From: Pseudomonadota bacterium | GTDB taxonomy: Bacteria; Pseudomonadota; Alphaproteobacteria; Rhizobiales; Hyphomicrobiaceae | Reading direction: 5' to 3' | DNA: 18,024 nucleotides | Assembly (NCBI GenBank): GCA_023430845.1 | Contig: JAEYYJ010000006.1 | Coordinates: forward strand, 1-18,024 | Shown here: one piece after another, positions 6,975 through 14,580 of the stretch | Layout of the letters: each line of letters begins with the position of its first letter | Position numbering within the stretch: position 1 is the first letter of the stretch | The notes under the pieces: model-generated | Told to the model about the DNA's origin: nothing | What the model saw: the letters and a program-made list of their open reading frames with translations, nothing else | Databases searched by the model: none | Translations under genes and position numbers: made by a program

Positions 6975-8069
6975 TCAGATCCGCCAATGGCTCACGCCGA
7001 GTGCCTCGCCGCTGGCGGTCAAAGCCGCGTCGAGCGCGGCGCGGTCGAGGAGGCCACTCTGCGTGTCGACATAGGCAACCACCGCGGCAGAGTTGAGTGC
7101 TGCCGCGCGCATGGCAATCTCGGGCGGGCGACCTTCCGCGAGGAACGTCGCGAGCGTTGCTGCATAGGCATCGCCGGCTCCGGCAGTGCCGGCGACCGTC
7201 GTCGGTGCCGCCGGGCAGAAGCGGATGACCTCCCGATCTGCGAGGTAGGCGCCGGCCGATCCGTCCGTCACGAGGACATAGCGCGCGCCGGCATCACGCA
7301 GCGCGGTGAAGAACGAGCGAAGGCCAAGGTGATAGCCGCCACCCGTGAGACCCTGGCGCGCGAGCGTGCCCGGCGGCTCCTCGCTGTCGGCGCCGAGCGG
7401 CGGGCCGCCTTCGCCGATTTTGCCTGCAATCATTGGGACGAGCGCGGACGCCTCGATCTTGTTGACGACGAGGAGATCAATACTTCCGAGCGCGTCCTGC
7501 AGCGCCACGCCTCGGCTAGAGAGCTGACGAATGCCGGGATTTGTCGAGAGGAAGGCGCCGGTTCGCTTGGTCTCGGCAAGAATACGCGGCAGCCGATCGG
7601 CCGATCGGTTCGAGAGCGAGGATGCGTGCACGAGATCGACCTCGAAGGCATCGGACTTCAGGTCGCTGTCCTCGAGCAGTGTGTTGGCCCCGCGGAACGT
7701 GAAGATCGCGGCATTGCGCTCATGCGAGGAGACCATGACCGCGGCGCCAGTTGCGGCACGCTCGTCGCGACCGATCCAGCGCGTCGAGACGCCTGCCTGC
7801 ATGAGGCTCGCGAGAACCGTTTCAGCCCGCTGGTCGCGGCCGAGCTTGGCGAGCGTCGCGACGTCGAGGCCGAGCCGCGCCATTGCAACCGCGGCGTTGA
7901 CGGCGCCGCCACCGGTGTGGGTCGAGATTTCGAGTGCTTCGGTTTTGTGGCCTTCCGCGAGCAGCAGAAAGGATGTCTCCGCATTGAGCATCGTCATGCG
8001 CTCGATGCGGCTCGACTCGATGATCGCGATCGTGTCGATCATCGCGCTTCCGATGGTAAGAGCCTTCAT
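6975..8069 (-). CDS. PfkB-family carbohydrate kinase
   Basis: 364-residue ATP-dependent sugar or nucleoside kinase of the PfkB/ribokinase family. The N-terminal signature THTGGGAVNAAVAMARLG (50-67) and the C-terminal signature AGTAGAGDAYAATLATFLAEG-like segment (293-313) are both present, with the catalytic base at D300 and the anion-hole GAG before it. A stretch at about 217-247 rich in Gly and Pro looks like an insertion relative to typical members (about 300-330 residues). The substrate cannot be read from the sequence. The ATG has GGAAAG upstream. It is on the same strand as nasT (about 96 bp before the nasT ATG) and divergent from the otsB operon. A role in sugar metabolism next to trehalose genes is possible but unproven. 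Confidence 0.9.
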   Translation of the reverse strand: MKALTIGSAMIDTIAIIESSRIERMTMLNAETSFLLLAEGHKTEALEISTHTGGGAVNAAVAMARLGLDVATLAKLGRDQRAETVLASLMQAGVSTRWIGRDERAATGAAVMVSSHERNAAIFTFRGANTLLEDSDLKSDAFEVDLVHASSLSNRSADRLPRILAETKRTGAFLSTNPGIRQLSSRGVALQDALGSIDLLVVNKIEASALVPMIAGKIGEGGPPLGADSEEPPGTLARQGLTGGGYHLGLRSFFTALRDAGARYVLVTDGSAGAYLADREVIRFCPAAPTTVAGTAGAGDAYAATLATFLAEGRPPEIAMRAAALNSAAVVAYVDTQSGLLDRAALDAALTASGEALGVSHWRI

Positions 8070-8413
8070 TTCTCGCTTTCCGGCAACCTTTTCATATCGC
8101 GTGCTTGGAACTATTTCCGGCTCGCGAGCGTTGCATCATTTGGCGCGCCGGCCGACCCATGGATGGCCGTCGGGTGCGCCGGGGGTGCTTGCTTGCCCTT
8201 CCAATGCGGTTCAAACTAACATGCTCAGAGCGACCGCAATGCGGTGCAACTACATCATGTCCATTCTCTCGCAGGAGGAGCAGCGCTTCGAGGCGCGGAT
8301 CGTTCCTTTCGGCGTAAGCCCACAGCCGTAGTGCCATCCGTTCGGATGCTGCCAAACGTCACGCTATCTATCAAGAAGCGGGCCAATCGAAGGAGAGCGT
8401 CGTTTCCATTCCC
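8070..8413. other. Divergent intergenic region between the PfkB kinase and otsB
   Basis: This 344-bp stretch separates two divergent genes. It holds a match to the alphaproteobacterial EcfG promoter reading toward otsB (8107-8132), listed separately. The rest, about 280 bases up to the otsB ATG, contains only short, unconvincing open frames. AAGGAG at 8390-8395 is the only good ribosome-binding-like string before otsB and sits far (about 18 bases) from the ATG. I see no clear promoter for the leftward kinase and no clear terminator. Confidence 0.6.
8107..8132 (+). promoter_or_regulatory. Candidate EcfG (general stress sigma factor) promoter of the ots operon
   Basis: GGAAC (8107-8111), 17 bases, then CGTT (8129-8132). 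This is the -35/-10 pattern known for alphaproteobacterial EcfG/RpoE2 sigma factors of the PhyR-NepR general stress response, which in several species control trehalose genes. It points toward otsB and would leave a long 5' leader of roughly 270 bases. No other exact match was noticed in the window. Function is inferred from the motif and the neighbouring genes. Confidence 0.65.
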
Positions 8414-9169
8414 ATGTCCTTACCGATATTGAAAGTGCCGGACGAAATCGCCTTCTTTCTCGACTTCGACGGCACGCTCGTCGAGCTTGCCGAGCGCCCG
8501 GATGCAGTGCGATTGAACGAGCGGACGCGCGATGCACTGAGCCGGCTCACTGATGCGACCGGAGGCGCTGTTGCCGTGATCACGGGGCGCGATATTGCAG
8601 ATCTCGACAGCATGCTGGCGCCTCTGCGACTGCCTGCGGCGGGTGTCCATGGTCTCACGCGGCGCACGCTCTCGGGCGAAAATCATGCTGCACCCGTAGA
8701 CGAGGAATTTCTGCGCCATGCGGAGCTGCTACTCGCGCCGCTTGTGCTCAGCGAGCCGGGTTTGCTGCTCGAGCGCAAATCCAATGCCGTCGCGCTCCAT
8801 TATCGCACGCGTCCCGATCTCGAAGCTGCGTGCGGCAAGGCCATGGACGAGCTTGCCGCGATCACCCGCGGTATTCAGATCAAGCGCGGTAAGATGGTGT
8901 TCGAGGCCAAGCCTGCTCTCGCCGACAAGGGAACCGCAATCCTCGATTTCCTCAAAGAGACGCCTTTCGCAGGACGGCGCCCATTCTTCGCCGGTGATGA
9001 CGTCACCGATGAGGACGCTTTTGCCGCCGTGAACAAACTCGAGGGCATTTCCGTGAAGATCGGTCCCGGTGCGACGATCGCGCAGTACCGTGCAGACGGG
9101 ACGGCTCTATTCCTCGATTGGCTGCACGCGACCTCGCTGAACTTCATGAGCGAGGTGTCCAATGACTGA
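8414..9169 (+). CDS. otsB: Trehalose-6-phosphate phosphatase
   Basis: 251-residue HAD-superfamily phosphatase that removes phosphate from trehalose 6-phosphate made by OtsA. The nucleophile motif FFLDFDGTL places D17 and D19 near the N-terminus, and the metal-binding motif FFAGDDVTDEDAF (191-203) supplies D195, D196 and D199. The RKSNAVALHYR segment (121-131) is also typical of OtsB. It is the first gene of the otsB-GH15-otsA-glk unit and overlaps the next gene by 8 bp. The start at 8414 gives the usual N-terminus, but its best upstream purine string (GAAGGAG) lies unusually far away, about 18 bases, so initiation may be weak or structured. Confidence 0.95.
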   Translation: MSLPILKVPDEIAFFLDFDGTLVELAERPDAVRLNERTRDALSRLTDATGGAVAVITGRDIADLDSMLAPLRLPAAGVHGLTRRTLSGENHAAPVDEEFLRHAELLLAPLVLSEPGLLLERKSNAVALHYRTRPDLEAACGKAMDELAAITRGIQIKRGKMVFEAKPALADKGTAILDFLKETPFAGRRPFFAGDDVTDEDAFAAVNKLEGISVKIGPGATIAQYRADGTALFLDWLHATSLNFMSEVSND

Positions 9170-10970
9170 TACCGCTGCTGCGCAAAAGACCTCGCTTGAA
9201 CTTGCCCTCGTCGGCAACTGCTGCATCAGCGCGCTCATCGACCGGCGTGGACGCATCGTGTGGAGCTGCTTTCCGCGCTTCGATGGAGATCCGGTCTTTC
9301 ACGCGCTTCTCGGCGGGCGCACGCAGGATCCAAGCGACGGCAGTTTCGAGATCGAGCTCCTGGATGCGACGTCGTTCAGCCAGAGCTATATCGTCAACAC
9401 CGCGCTCGTGCGCACGGTGATCGAAGGGCCATCCGGCGCCATCGAGATCATTGATTTCGCTCCTCGCTTCATCTGGATGGGGCGGCGTTTCCGCCCGCAG
9501 ACGCTCGTCCGGCGCGTCAAACCGCTGCGAGGGAGCCCGCGTATCAGAATCAAAGTCAAGCCGCGCTACGAGTATGGCCGTGCAGCGCCGCTCGCCGCGT
9601 ACGGCTCGAACCACATTCGCTACATCAGTTCAGGCGTATCGTTGCGTCTCACGACGGATGCGCCGATCGACTACATCGTCGCCGAGACCGCCTTCAATCT
9701 GGATGACCAGATCAATCTGATCTTCGGCCCCGACGAGACGCTGACGACGGGCGTTGCCGAGACGGCGCGCGACTTCGAGGAGCGCACGACGCAATACTGG
9801 CGCGAGTGGGTGCATCGTCTCGCCCTGCCGCTCGAATGGCAGGATGCAGTGATCCGTGCCGCGATCACGCTCAAGCTATGCAGCTACGAGCCGACCGGCG
9901 CCATCGTTGCCGCGATGACGACGAGCATTCCTGAAGCTGCAGGCTCGGCGCGCAACTGGGACTATCGCTTCTGCTGGGTGCGCGATGCCTTCTTCGTCGT
10001 GCGCGCACTCAATTCGCTCGCCGCCGTGCGCACCATGGAGCACTACTTCCGCTGGATGATGAACATCGTCGCGGATGCGCGCGAAGGGCACATCCAGCCG
10101 GTATACGGCATCGGGCTCGAGAAGGAGCTTACCGAGAAGGAGATCGCGGCACTTCCCGGTTATCGCGGCATGGGGCCTGTGCGCGCCGGCAATCTCGCCT
10201 ATCGTCAGTTCCAGCACGACACGTACGGCAACATGATTCTCGGCGCGGCGCAGGCGTTCGTCGACCGGCGTCTCTTCATGCAAGCCGGCGCCGTCGAGTA
10301 CGCTCGGCTCGAGACCGTCGGTGAGCAGGCTTTCCTGCTGCACGACAAGCCGGATGCCGGCATGTGGGAGCTCAGGACGCGCGAACGCCCGCACACGTCG
10401 TCCGCGATCATGTGCTGGGCCGGCTGCGATCGCCTCGCGAAGATCGGCCATCATCTCGGTCTTGCCGATCGCGCGTCGATGTGGCGCCAGCGCGCCGATC
10501 AGATCAAGGCAACGGTTCTGGAACGCTCGTGGTCGGACAAGCGCAAGGCCTTCGTCGAGAGCTTCGGCGGTCAGTATCTTGATGCGAGCGTACTGCTCAT
10601 GGCCGAAGTCGATATGATCGATCCGAAGGATCCGCGCTTCGTCTCGACAGTCGATCAGCTCGAGAAGACCCTGGCGCGCGGCCCTTTCATGATGCGCTAC
10701 GAGGAGCCCGATGATTTCGGCGCACCCGAGACGGCCTTCAATGTCTGTGCCTTCTGGCGTCTCGATGCGCTGTCGCGTATTGGCCGGCGTGAGCAGGCGC
10801 GCGAGATCTTCGAGGGCCTGCTCGCAGCGCGAAATTCGTTGGGTCTCATGTCCGAGGATACGGACGCGACCACAGGCGAAGCTTGGGGGAATTTTCCGCA
10901 GACCTATTCCATGGTGGGCATTATCAACGGAGCCGTGAGGCTCTCCAGACATTGGGAGTCGACCGTATGA
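9162..10970 (+). CDS. GH15 family glycoside hydrolase (candidate trehalase or glucoamylase)
   Basis: 602-residue protein of glycoside hydrolase family 15. The N-terminal beta-sandwich domain (about 10-220) starts with the typical IGN-like segment (LVGNCCISALIDRRGRIVW). The catalytic (alpha/alpha)6 barrel begins with ARNWDYRFCWVRDA (263-276). The probable general acid is E403 in DAGMWELRTRERPHTSS, and the probable base is E565 in LMSEDTDATTGEAWGNFPQTYS. There is no signal peptide, so the enzyme is cytoplasmic. Family 15 includes glucoamylases, glucodextranases and bacterial trehalases. Its place between otsB and otsA favours trehalose or a related glucoside as substrate, but this is inference. 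It overlaps otsB by 8 bp and otsA by 4 bp. Confidence 0.92.
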   Translation: MTDTAAAQKTSLELALVGNCCISALIDRRGRIVWSCFPRFDGDPVFHALLGGRTQDPSDGSFEIELLDATSFSQSYIVNTALVRTVIEGPSGAIEIIDFAPRFIWMGRRFRPQTLVRRVKPLRGSPRIRIKVKPRYEYGRAAPLAAYGSNHIRYISSGVSLRLTTDAPIDYIVAETAFNLDDQINLIFGPDETLTTGVAETARDFEERTTQYWREWVHRLALPLEWQDAVIRAAITLKLCSYEPTGAIVAAMTTSIPEAAGSARNWDYRFCWVRDAFFVVRALNSLAAVRTMEHYFRWMMNIVADAREGHIQPVYGIGLEKELTEKEIAALPGYRGMGPVRAGNLAYRQFQHDTYGNMILGAAQAFVDRRLFMQAGAVEYARLETVGEQAFLLHDKPDAGMWELRTRERPHTSSAIMCWAGCDRLAKIGHHLGLADRASMWRQRADQIKATVLERSWSDKRKAFVESFGGQYLDASVLLMAEVDMIDPKDPRFVSTVDQLEKTLARGPFMMRYEEPDDFGAPETAFNVCAFWRLDALSRIGRREQAREIFEGLLAARNSLGLMSEDTDATTGEAWGNFPQTYSMVGIINGAVRLSRHWESTV

Positions 10971-12349
10971 GCCGTCTGATTGTCGCCTCCAATCGTGTTG
11001 CCGATATTGACAAGGCCGTGCAGTCGGGAGGACTGGCGGTTGCGCTTGAGGATGCCTTGCAGCGCGGGCGCGGGCTCTGGTTCGGCTGGGACGGCACGAC
11101 CGTCGACGAGGATGCCGGGCTTGGTATCAAGCTGCAGCAACACAACGGCATTCGCACTGCAACCATCCCGCTGACGCGCCGCGACTATGAGGAGTACTAT
11201 CTCGGGTTCTCGAACCGCGCGCTTTGGCCGACTTTCCACTATCGGCTCGATCTCGCGAACTTCGAGCACGTGTTTCTGGAAGGCTACCGGCGCGTCAATC
11301 AGCGGCTTGCGCAGTCGCTTTCCGCGCTCGTCGAGCCCAATGATCTCATCTGGGTGCACGACTATCATCTGATCCCGCTCGCCAAGGAGCTGCGCGATCA
11401 AGGTGTGAAGGAGAAGATCGGCTTCTTCCTGCACATACCTTTTCCATCGCCTGACTTCTTTACGGCCATTCCGGAGCACGGTTGGCTTGCGGAAGTCATG
11501 TTCGACTATGATGTCGTCGGTTTTCAGACATCGAATGATGCTGCGAACTTCATCCGCTACGCTGTCGAGTACGCCGAGGGTGAGGTGCTTGGCGAGGACC
11601 GCGTCCGTGCATTCGGCAAAACAGTCATTGCGCGCGCGTTTCCCATCGGCATCGATCCTGATTCGGTCTACGAGATGGCGCACACGCCTGATGCCGATGC
11701 GCATATGGCGCGCCTGCAGCGGCGCAGCATGGCGAACATGTTCGTCATGGGGGTGGACCGCCTGGACTACACGAAGGGCCTGCCCGGGCGGATGCGCGCA
11801 TTCAGACGTCTGCTCGAACTCTATCCGGATCTGCGCAAGCGCGTGACCATGATGCAGATCGCGCCGCCGACACGCGAGGAAGTCGAGGCCTACACCGACA
11901 TCCGCCAGGAGCTCGAAGGGTTGTCCGGCTCGATCAACGGTGAGTTCGGCGACTTCGACTGGACCCCCGTGCGCTACATCCATCGCGCCATCCCGCGACC
12001 GACCCTTGCAGCGCTCTTCCGCGCGAGCCAGGTTGGTCTTGTGACGCCGCTGCGCGATGGCATGAACCTCGTCGCCAAGGAATATGTCGCGTCCCAGGAT
12101 CCGGAAGATCCGGGCGTGCTGATCCTCTCCAAGTTTGCCGGCGCGGCCGAGGATCTAGTGGAAGCTATTGCTGTCAATCCTTATGACACCGACGAGGTGG
12201 CCGAAGCACTGCATTCGGCCTTGACCATGCCGGCCGCGGAGCGCCGGGAGCGCTACGAGAGCTTGCTCGTGCGCGTCAGGACGAACAACGTCACGCGCTG
12301 GCGGGAGACGTTTCTCGATGCCCTCAAAGCGGCGGAGCGCGGTTCATGA
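10967..12349 (+). CDS. otsA: Alpha,alpha-trehalose-phosphate synthase (UDP-forming)
   Basis: 460-residue GT20 glycosyltransferase that joins a glucose from a nucleotide sugar to glucose 6-phosphate to give trehalose 6-phosphate. Family landmarks are SNRVAD (8-13), GGLAVAL (21-27), WVHDYHLIPLA (129-139), FFLHIPFPSPD (153-163), GVDRLDYTKGLP (262-273) and PLRDGMNLVAKEYVASQDP (361-379). These match E. coli OtsA almost position for position. The start overlaps the GH15 stop as ATGA and has GGGAG 8 bases upstream, and the stop overlaps the glk start as ATGA. There is no fused phosphatase domain, since otsB is a separate gene two positions upstream. Glucosylglycerol-phosphate synthase is a related activity but the motifs fit OtsA better. 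Confidence 0.96.
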   Translation: MSRLIVASNRVADIDKAVQSGGLAVALEDALQRGRGLWFGWDGTTVDEDAGLGIKLQQHNGIRTATIPLTRRDYEEYYLGFSNRALWPTFHYRLDLANFEHVFLEGYRRVNQRLAQSLSALVEPNDLIWVHDYHLIPLAKELRDQGVKEKIGFFLHIPFPSPDFFTAIPEHGWLAEVMFDYDVVGFQTSNDAANFIRYAVEYAEGEVLGEDRVRAFGKTVIARAFPIGIDPDSVYEMAHTPDADAHMARLQRRSMANMFVMGVDRLDYTKGLPGRMRAFRRLLELYPDLRKRVTMMQIAPPTREEVEAYTDIRQELEGLSGSINGEFGDFDWTPVRYIHRAIPRPTLAALFRASQVGLVTPLRDGMNLVAKEYVASQDPEDPGVLILSKFAGAAEDLVEAIAVNPYDTDEVAEALHSALTMPAAERRERYESLLVRVRTNNVTRWRETFLDALKAAERGS

Positions 12350-13284
12350 ACCGCCGCCGGATCGTCGCGGATGTGGGCGGCACCAACTGCCGCTTCGGCA
12401 TCAGCGCTGGGCCCGGCGATCTGAGCGAGATCAAGACTTATCCGACAGCGGCAGCAGCCTCGTTCACGAGCGCACTTTCCAACTATATCGCCGACGTCGG
12501 CCTCGGCTCCGTCGAGGACTGGTGCGACAGCGCGTGCATTGCTGCGGCGGGGCCGGTCGATGCCGGTGCCGTTCAGCTCACGAATGCCGCATGGTCGATT
12601 TCATCGTCGGACGTCTCCCAGTATCTGGGCAGTGTGCCCGTCGTGCTCGTAAACGACCTCGCAGCGGTCGGTCTTCTGCTGCCGCATCTGCGATCCGGTG
12701 ACGTGATACCGCTCGGCGGCGATGGGCGCGCGGCATTGAGCGGCAATCGCATTGCCGTCAATGTCGGCACGGGATTTGGCGCCGCGACGGCGGTGCGCTC
12801 CGGTGCGGGTCGATGGGCAATTGCGGCCGGTGAAGCCGGTCACATGTCTCTAGCGTCCGCGACGCCCGAGGAGGCGGCCGTTCTCCGCGCCGGGTTGACG
12901 GTCGAGGACATTCTTTCGGGTGCGGGCATCGGGCGCCTCTACCAAGCGCTCGCCGGCAACGGGCGCGTACCTCGATCGGCCGATGAAGTCTTTTCGGCGA
13001 TCGCCATCGATCCATCGGCGGCCGACACCGCGGCCTTGATGGCGCGCCTGCTGGGTCGCATCACAGGCGATCTCGTGTTGGCGACTGCCTCATGGGAAGG
13101 CGCTTTCCTGTGCGGCAGCGTCATTCGAGGCTGGTTCGAAATCGGCAAACTCGCAGCGTTCCGCGCGTCCTTCGAAGACAAGGGGCCGATGCGCACCCGC
13201 ATGTCGCGCGTGCCGACGTTCCTGATCGGCGATCCCGAGCCGGCGCTTCTTGGGCTGACGCATGCAGAGGTCCCAGTCGCCTGA
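12346..13284 (+). CDS. glk: Glucokinase (Glk family)
   Basis: 312-residue ATP-dependent glucokinase of the bacterial Glk family (not ROK), which forms glucose 6-phosphate in the cytoplasm. Seen motifs are the N-terminal phosphate-binding ADVGGTNCRFG (8-18), VVLVNDLAAVG (99-109) with the catalytic aspartate D104, NVGTGFGAA (139-147) and the sugar-contacting AGEAGHMSLA (161-170; E163 and H166). The ROK zinc-binding cysteine motif is absent. The ATG overlaps the otsA stop by 4 bp, so it is translationally coupled. In this operon it would phosphorylate glucose released by the GH15 enzyme and feed glucose 6-phosphate back to OtsA or central metabolism; that link is inferred. Confidence 0.92.
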   Translation: MNRRRIVADVGGTNCRFGISAGPGDLSEIKTYPTAAAASFTSALSNYIADVGLGSVEDWCDSACIAAAGPVDAGAVQLTNAAWSISSSDVSQYLGSVPVVLVNDLAAVGLLLPHLRSGDVIPLGGDGRAALSGNRIAVNVGTGFGAATAVRSGAGRWAIAAGEAGHMSLASATPEEAAVLRAGLTVEDILSGAGIGRLYQALAGNGRVPRSADEVFSAIAIDPSAADTAALMARLLGRITGDLVLATASWEGAFLCGSVIRGWFEIGKLAAFRASFEDKGPMRTRMSRVPTFLIGDPEPALLGLTHAEVPVA

Positions 13285-13324
13285 GGCCCTGGCATTGTGC
13301 CGCTGAGGCTCTATATCTCTTCTG

Positions 13325-13375
13325 GCCAGGGACGACCCTGGTGCCATCGCGGCATTCCTGTGGGGACGACCCCAT
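13325..13375 (+). promoter_or_regulatory. Guanidine-II (mini-ykkC) riboswitch
   Basis: Two short hairpins with the diagnostic ACGA tetraloop: CCAGGG-ACGA-CCCTGG (13326-13341) and TGGGG-ACGA-CCCCA (13361-13374), each extendable by one G-U pair and separated by 19 bases. Tandem ACGR-loop hairpins define the guanidine-II class, which commonly controls translation of small multidrug resistance exporters. Hairpin 2 ends 6 bases before the ribosome binding site GGAG (13381-13384) of the exporter gene that follows, consistent with control of translation by ligand-stabilised folding or loop-loop pairing. The motif and the adjacent gene support each other strongly. Confidence 0.92.
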
Positions 13376-13393
13376 TAAGTGGAGATCGTCACC

Positions 13394-13714
13394 ATGGCTT
13401 GGACATTGCTTATCGTCGCCGGCATTCTGGAGATCGGTTGGGCCGTCGGCCTCAAGTATACGGAAGGTTTCACCCGGCTCTGGCCCTCGGTCTGGACGAT
13501 CGCGGCCATGGTCGTCAGCATGTACATGTTGGCGCTTGCCGCGCGAACACTGCCGGTCGGCACAGCCTATGCCGTCTGGGTCGGGATCGGTGCGGCTGGC
13601 GCCCTCATCCTCGGGATCGTGCTGCTCGGCGAGCCGCGCTCGCTCGCGCGAATGGCTTGCGTCGGCTTGATCGTCGCCGGCGTGATCGGCCTCAAACTGT
13701 TCGATCCGGCATAA
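13394..13714 (+). CDS. gdx: Guanidinium exporter (SMR family, Gdx/SugE)
   Basis: 106-residue small multidrug resistance protein with four hydrophobic helices, a dual-topology proton antiporter in the inner membrane. The essential glutamate is E13 in [26 protein letters not shown], with the Gdx-typical W16 and KYTEG just after it; the [14 protein letters not shown] segment (56-69) is also characteristic. Gdx proteins export guanidinium. The guanidine-II riboswitch directly upstream supports this over a general drug-efflux (EmrE-like) role. I chose ATG 13394 because GGAG lies 9 bases upstream and the family begins this way; an in-frame ATG lies five codons upstream (13379), overlapping the ribosome binding site. 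Confidence 0.95.
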   Translation: MAWTLLIVAGILEIGWAVGLKYTEGFTRLWPSVWTIAAMVVSMYMLALAARTLPVGTAYAVWVGIGAAGALILGIVLLGEPRSLARMACVGLIVAGVIGLKLFDPA

Positions 13715-14016
13715 CGCAACGGACTTGAATTCACCTCAGTTCGCGGCTGGGCGGGATGTAAATTACAAGTCCAAAGTTCCTTTAGACTTCTGCTCGATCC
13801 GAACCTTTCGGGCGTCCAGTCCGACAGAGGCCCGAGTGCCGACCGTGGTGCTCGGGCAATTAACCGCAAGCAGCCGAAATCATGTCATAGAATGTGGTTC
13901 GGCCCGCTCATTTCGGGCAGGAGTGGGTTGCTGGTGGACCCTCAATAAATTTTCGCCAGACTGAATGAACCAATTTTCATCTCGCTGCGACAGAGCCAAT
14001 AGATCCAGGTTGCGCA
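13715..14016. other. Intergenic region between gdx and the ECF sigma gene
   Basis: About 300 bases, AT-richer than its neighbours. It contains two hairpins with the same closing sequence: GCCCGAG/CTCGGGC with a 14-base loop (13830-13857) and GCCCG/CGGGC with a 7-base loop (13902-13918). Neither is followed by a T run, so neither is a standard terminator. The promoter of the sigma factor gene probably lies here, but I could not assign -35/-10 elements with confidence. No convincing coding frame is present. Confidence 0.5.
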
Positions 14017-14580
14017 ATGCAGGACCAAACGGACGACCGGACCCTGATCACTCGGATCGCGGACCAGGACCAGGTGGCCTTGCGGGCGCTCCTCGGACGA
14101 CATCAGCTACGCGTCTACCGGTTCGTATTGCGTATCGTTCGCCGGGAAGCCGTCGCCGAGGAGGTGACAAATGAGGTTTTTCTCGAGGCATGGCGAAACG
14201 CGGCGAGCTACGAGGCCCGTTCGTCAGTTGGCACATGGCTGCTCTCGATCGCCCACAATCGCGCTGTCAGCGTTCTACGCCGACGCCGGGAGGAAGCGAT
14301 CGACGACGACGCTGCGGGCGCCATCGCGGACGACGGCGATAATCCCGAAGTGGTTGCGCAGAAGCTCGATAAGGCCGCGCAGATGCGGCGGTGCATTGCC
14401 GAGCTGTCGGCCGAGCACCGCACGATCATCGACCTCGTCTACTACCACGAAAAGTCGATCAACGAGGTGAGCGAGATTTTGGGCATTCCGCTGAACACGG
14501 TGAAGACGCGGATGTTTTACGCACGAAAGAAACTCTCGGAGCTGCTGGCGGCAGCAGGAATCGACAGAGGGTGGCCATGA
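14017..14580 (+). CDS. ECF (extracytoplasmic function) RNA polymerase sigma factor
   Basis: 187-residue sigma-70 family factor of the ECF type. Region 2 spans about 24-91 (LGRHQLRVYRFVLRI, EEVTNEVFLEAWRN, VGTWLLSIAHNRAVSVLRRR). Region 4 spans about 122-175 with the helix-turn-helix INEVSEILGIPLNTVKTRMFYARKKL (148-173). An acidic linker (DDDAAGAIADDGDNPE) joins them. It overlaps the following anti-sigma gene by ATGA. The start has only a weak ribosome-binding match (CAGG). It is not the EcfG general-stress factor as far as I can tell, because no phyR or nepR lies nearby. Targets are unknown; its own operon, including the protease, is the first guess. Confidence 0.93.
   Translation: MQDQTDDRTLITRIADQDQVALRALLGRHQLRVYRFVLRIVRREAVAEEVTNEVFLEAWRNAASYEARSSVGTWLLSIAHNRAVSVLRRRREEAIDDDAAGAIADDGDNPEVVAQKLDKAAQMRRCIAELSAEHRTIIDLVYYHEKSINEVSEILGIPLNTVKTRMFYARKKLSELLAAAGIDRGWP

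Noticed and set aside
6246..8219. Plus-strand open frame of 657 codons opposite nasT and the PfkB kinase
   Set aside because: It spans two clear minus-strand genes and the gap between them, and has no protein family features.
8092..8355. Minus-strand frame of 87 codons in the gap between the PfkB kinase and otsB
   Set aside because: It has no recognisable domain or clear ribosome binding site, and it overlaps the EcfG promoter match; a small protein cannot be excluded.
8390..8416. AAGGAG as a normal ribosome binding site for otsB
   Set aside because: The distance to the ATG, about 18 bases, is too long for standard initiation and no in-frame ATG, GTG or TTG lies closer, so I did not list it as a site.
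10967..12349. Reading otsA as glucosylglycerol-phosphate synthase
   Set aside because: The motifs and length match E. coli OtsA closely, and otsB is in the same operon.
13725..13964. Plus-strand frame of 79 codons between gdx and the ECF sigma gene
   Set aside because: It has no good ribosome binding site and no recognisable features, and it runs through both hairpins; it is more likely noncoding.
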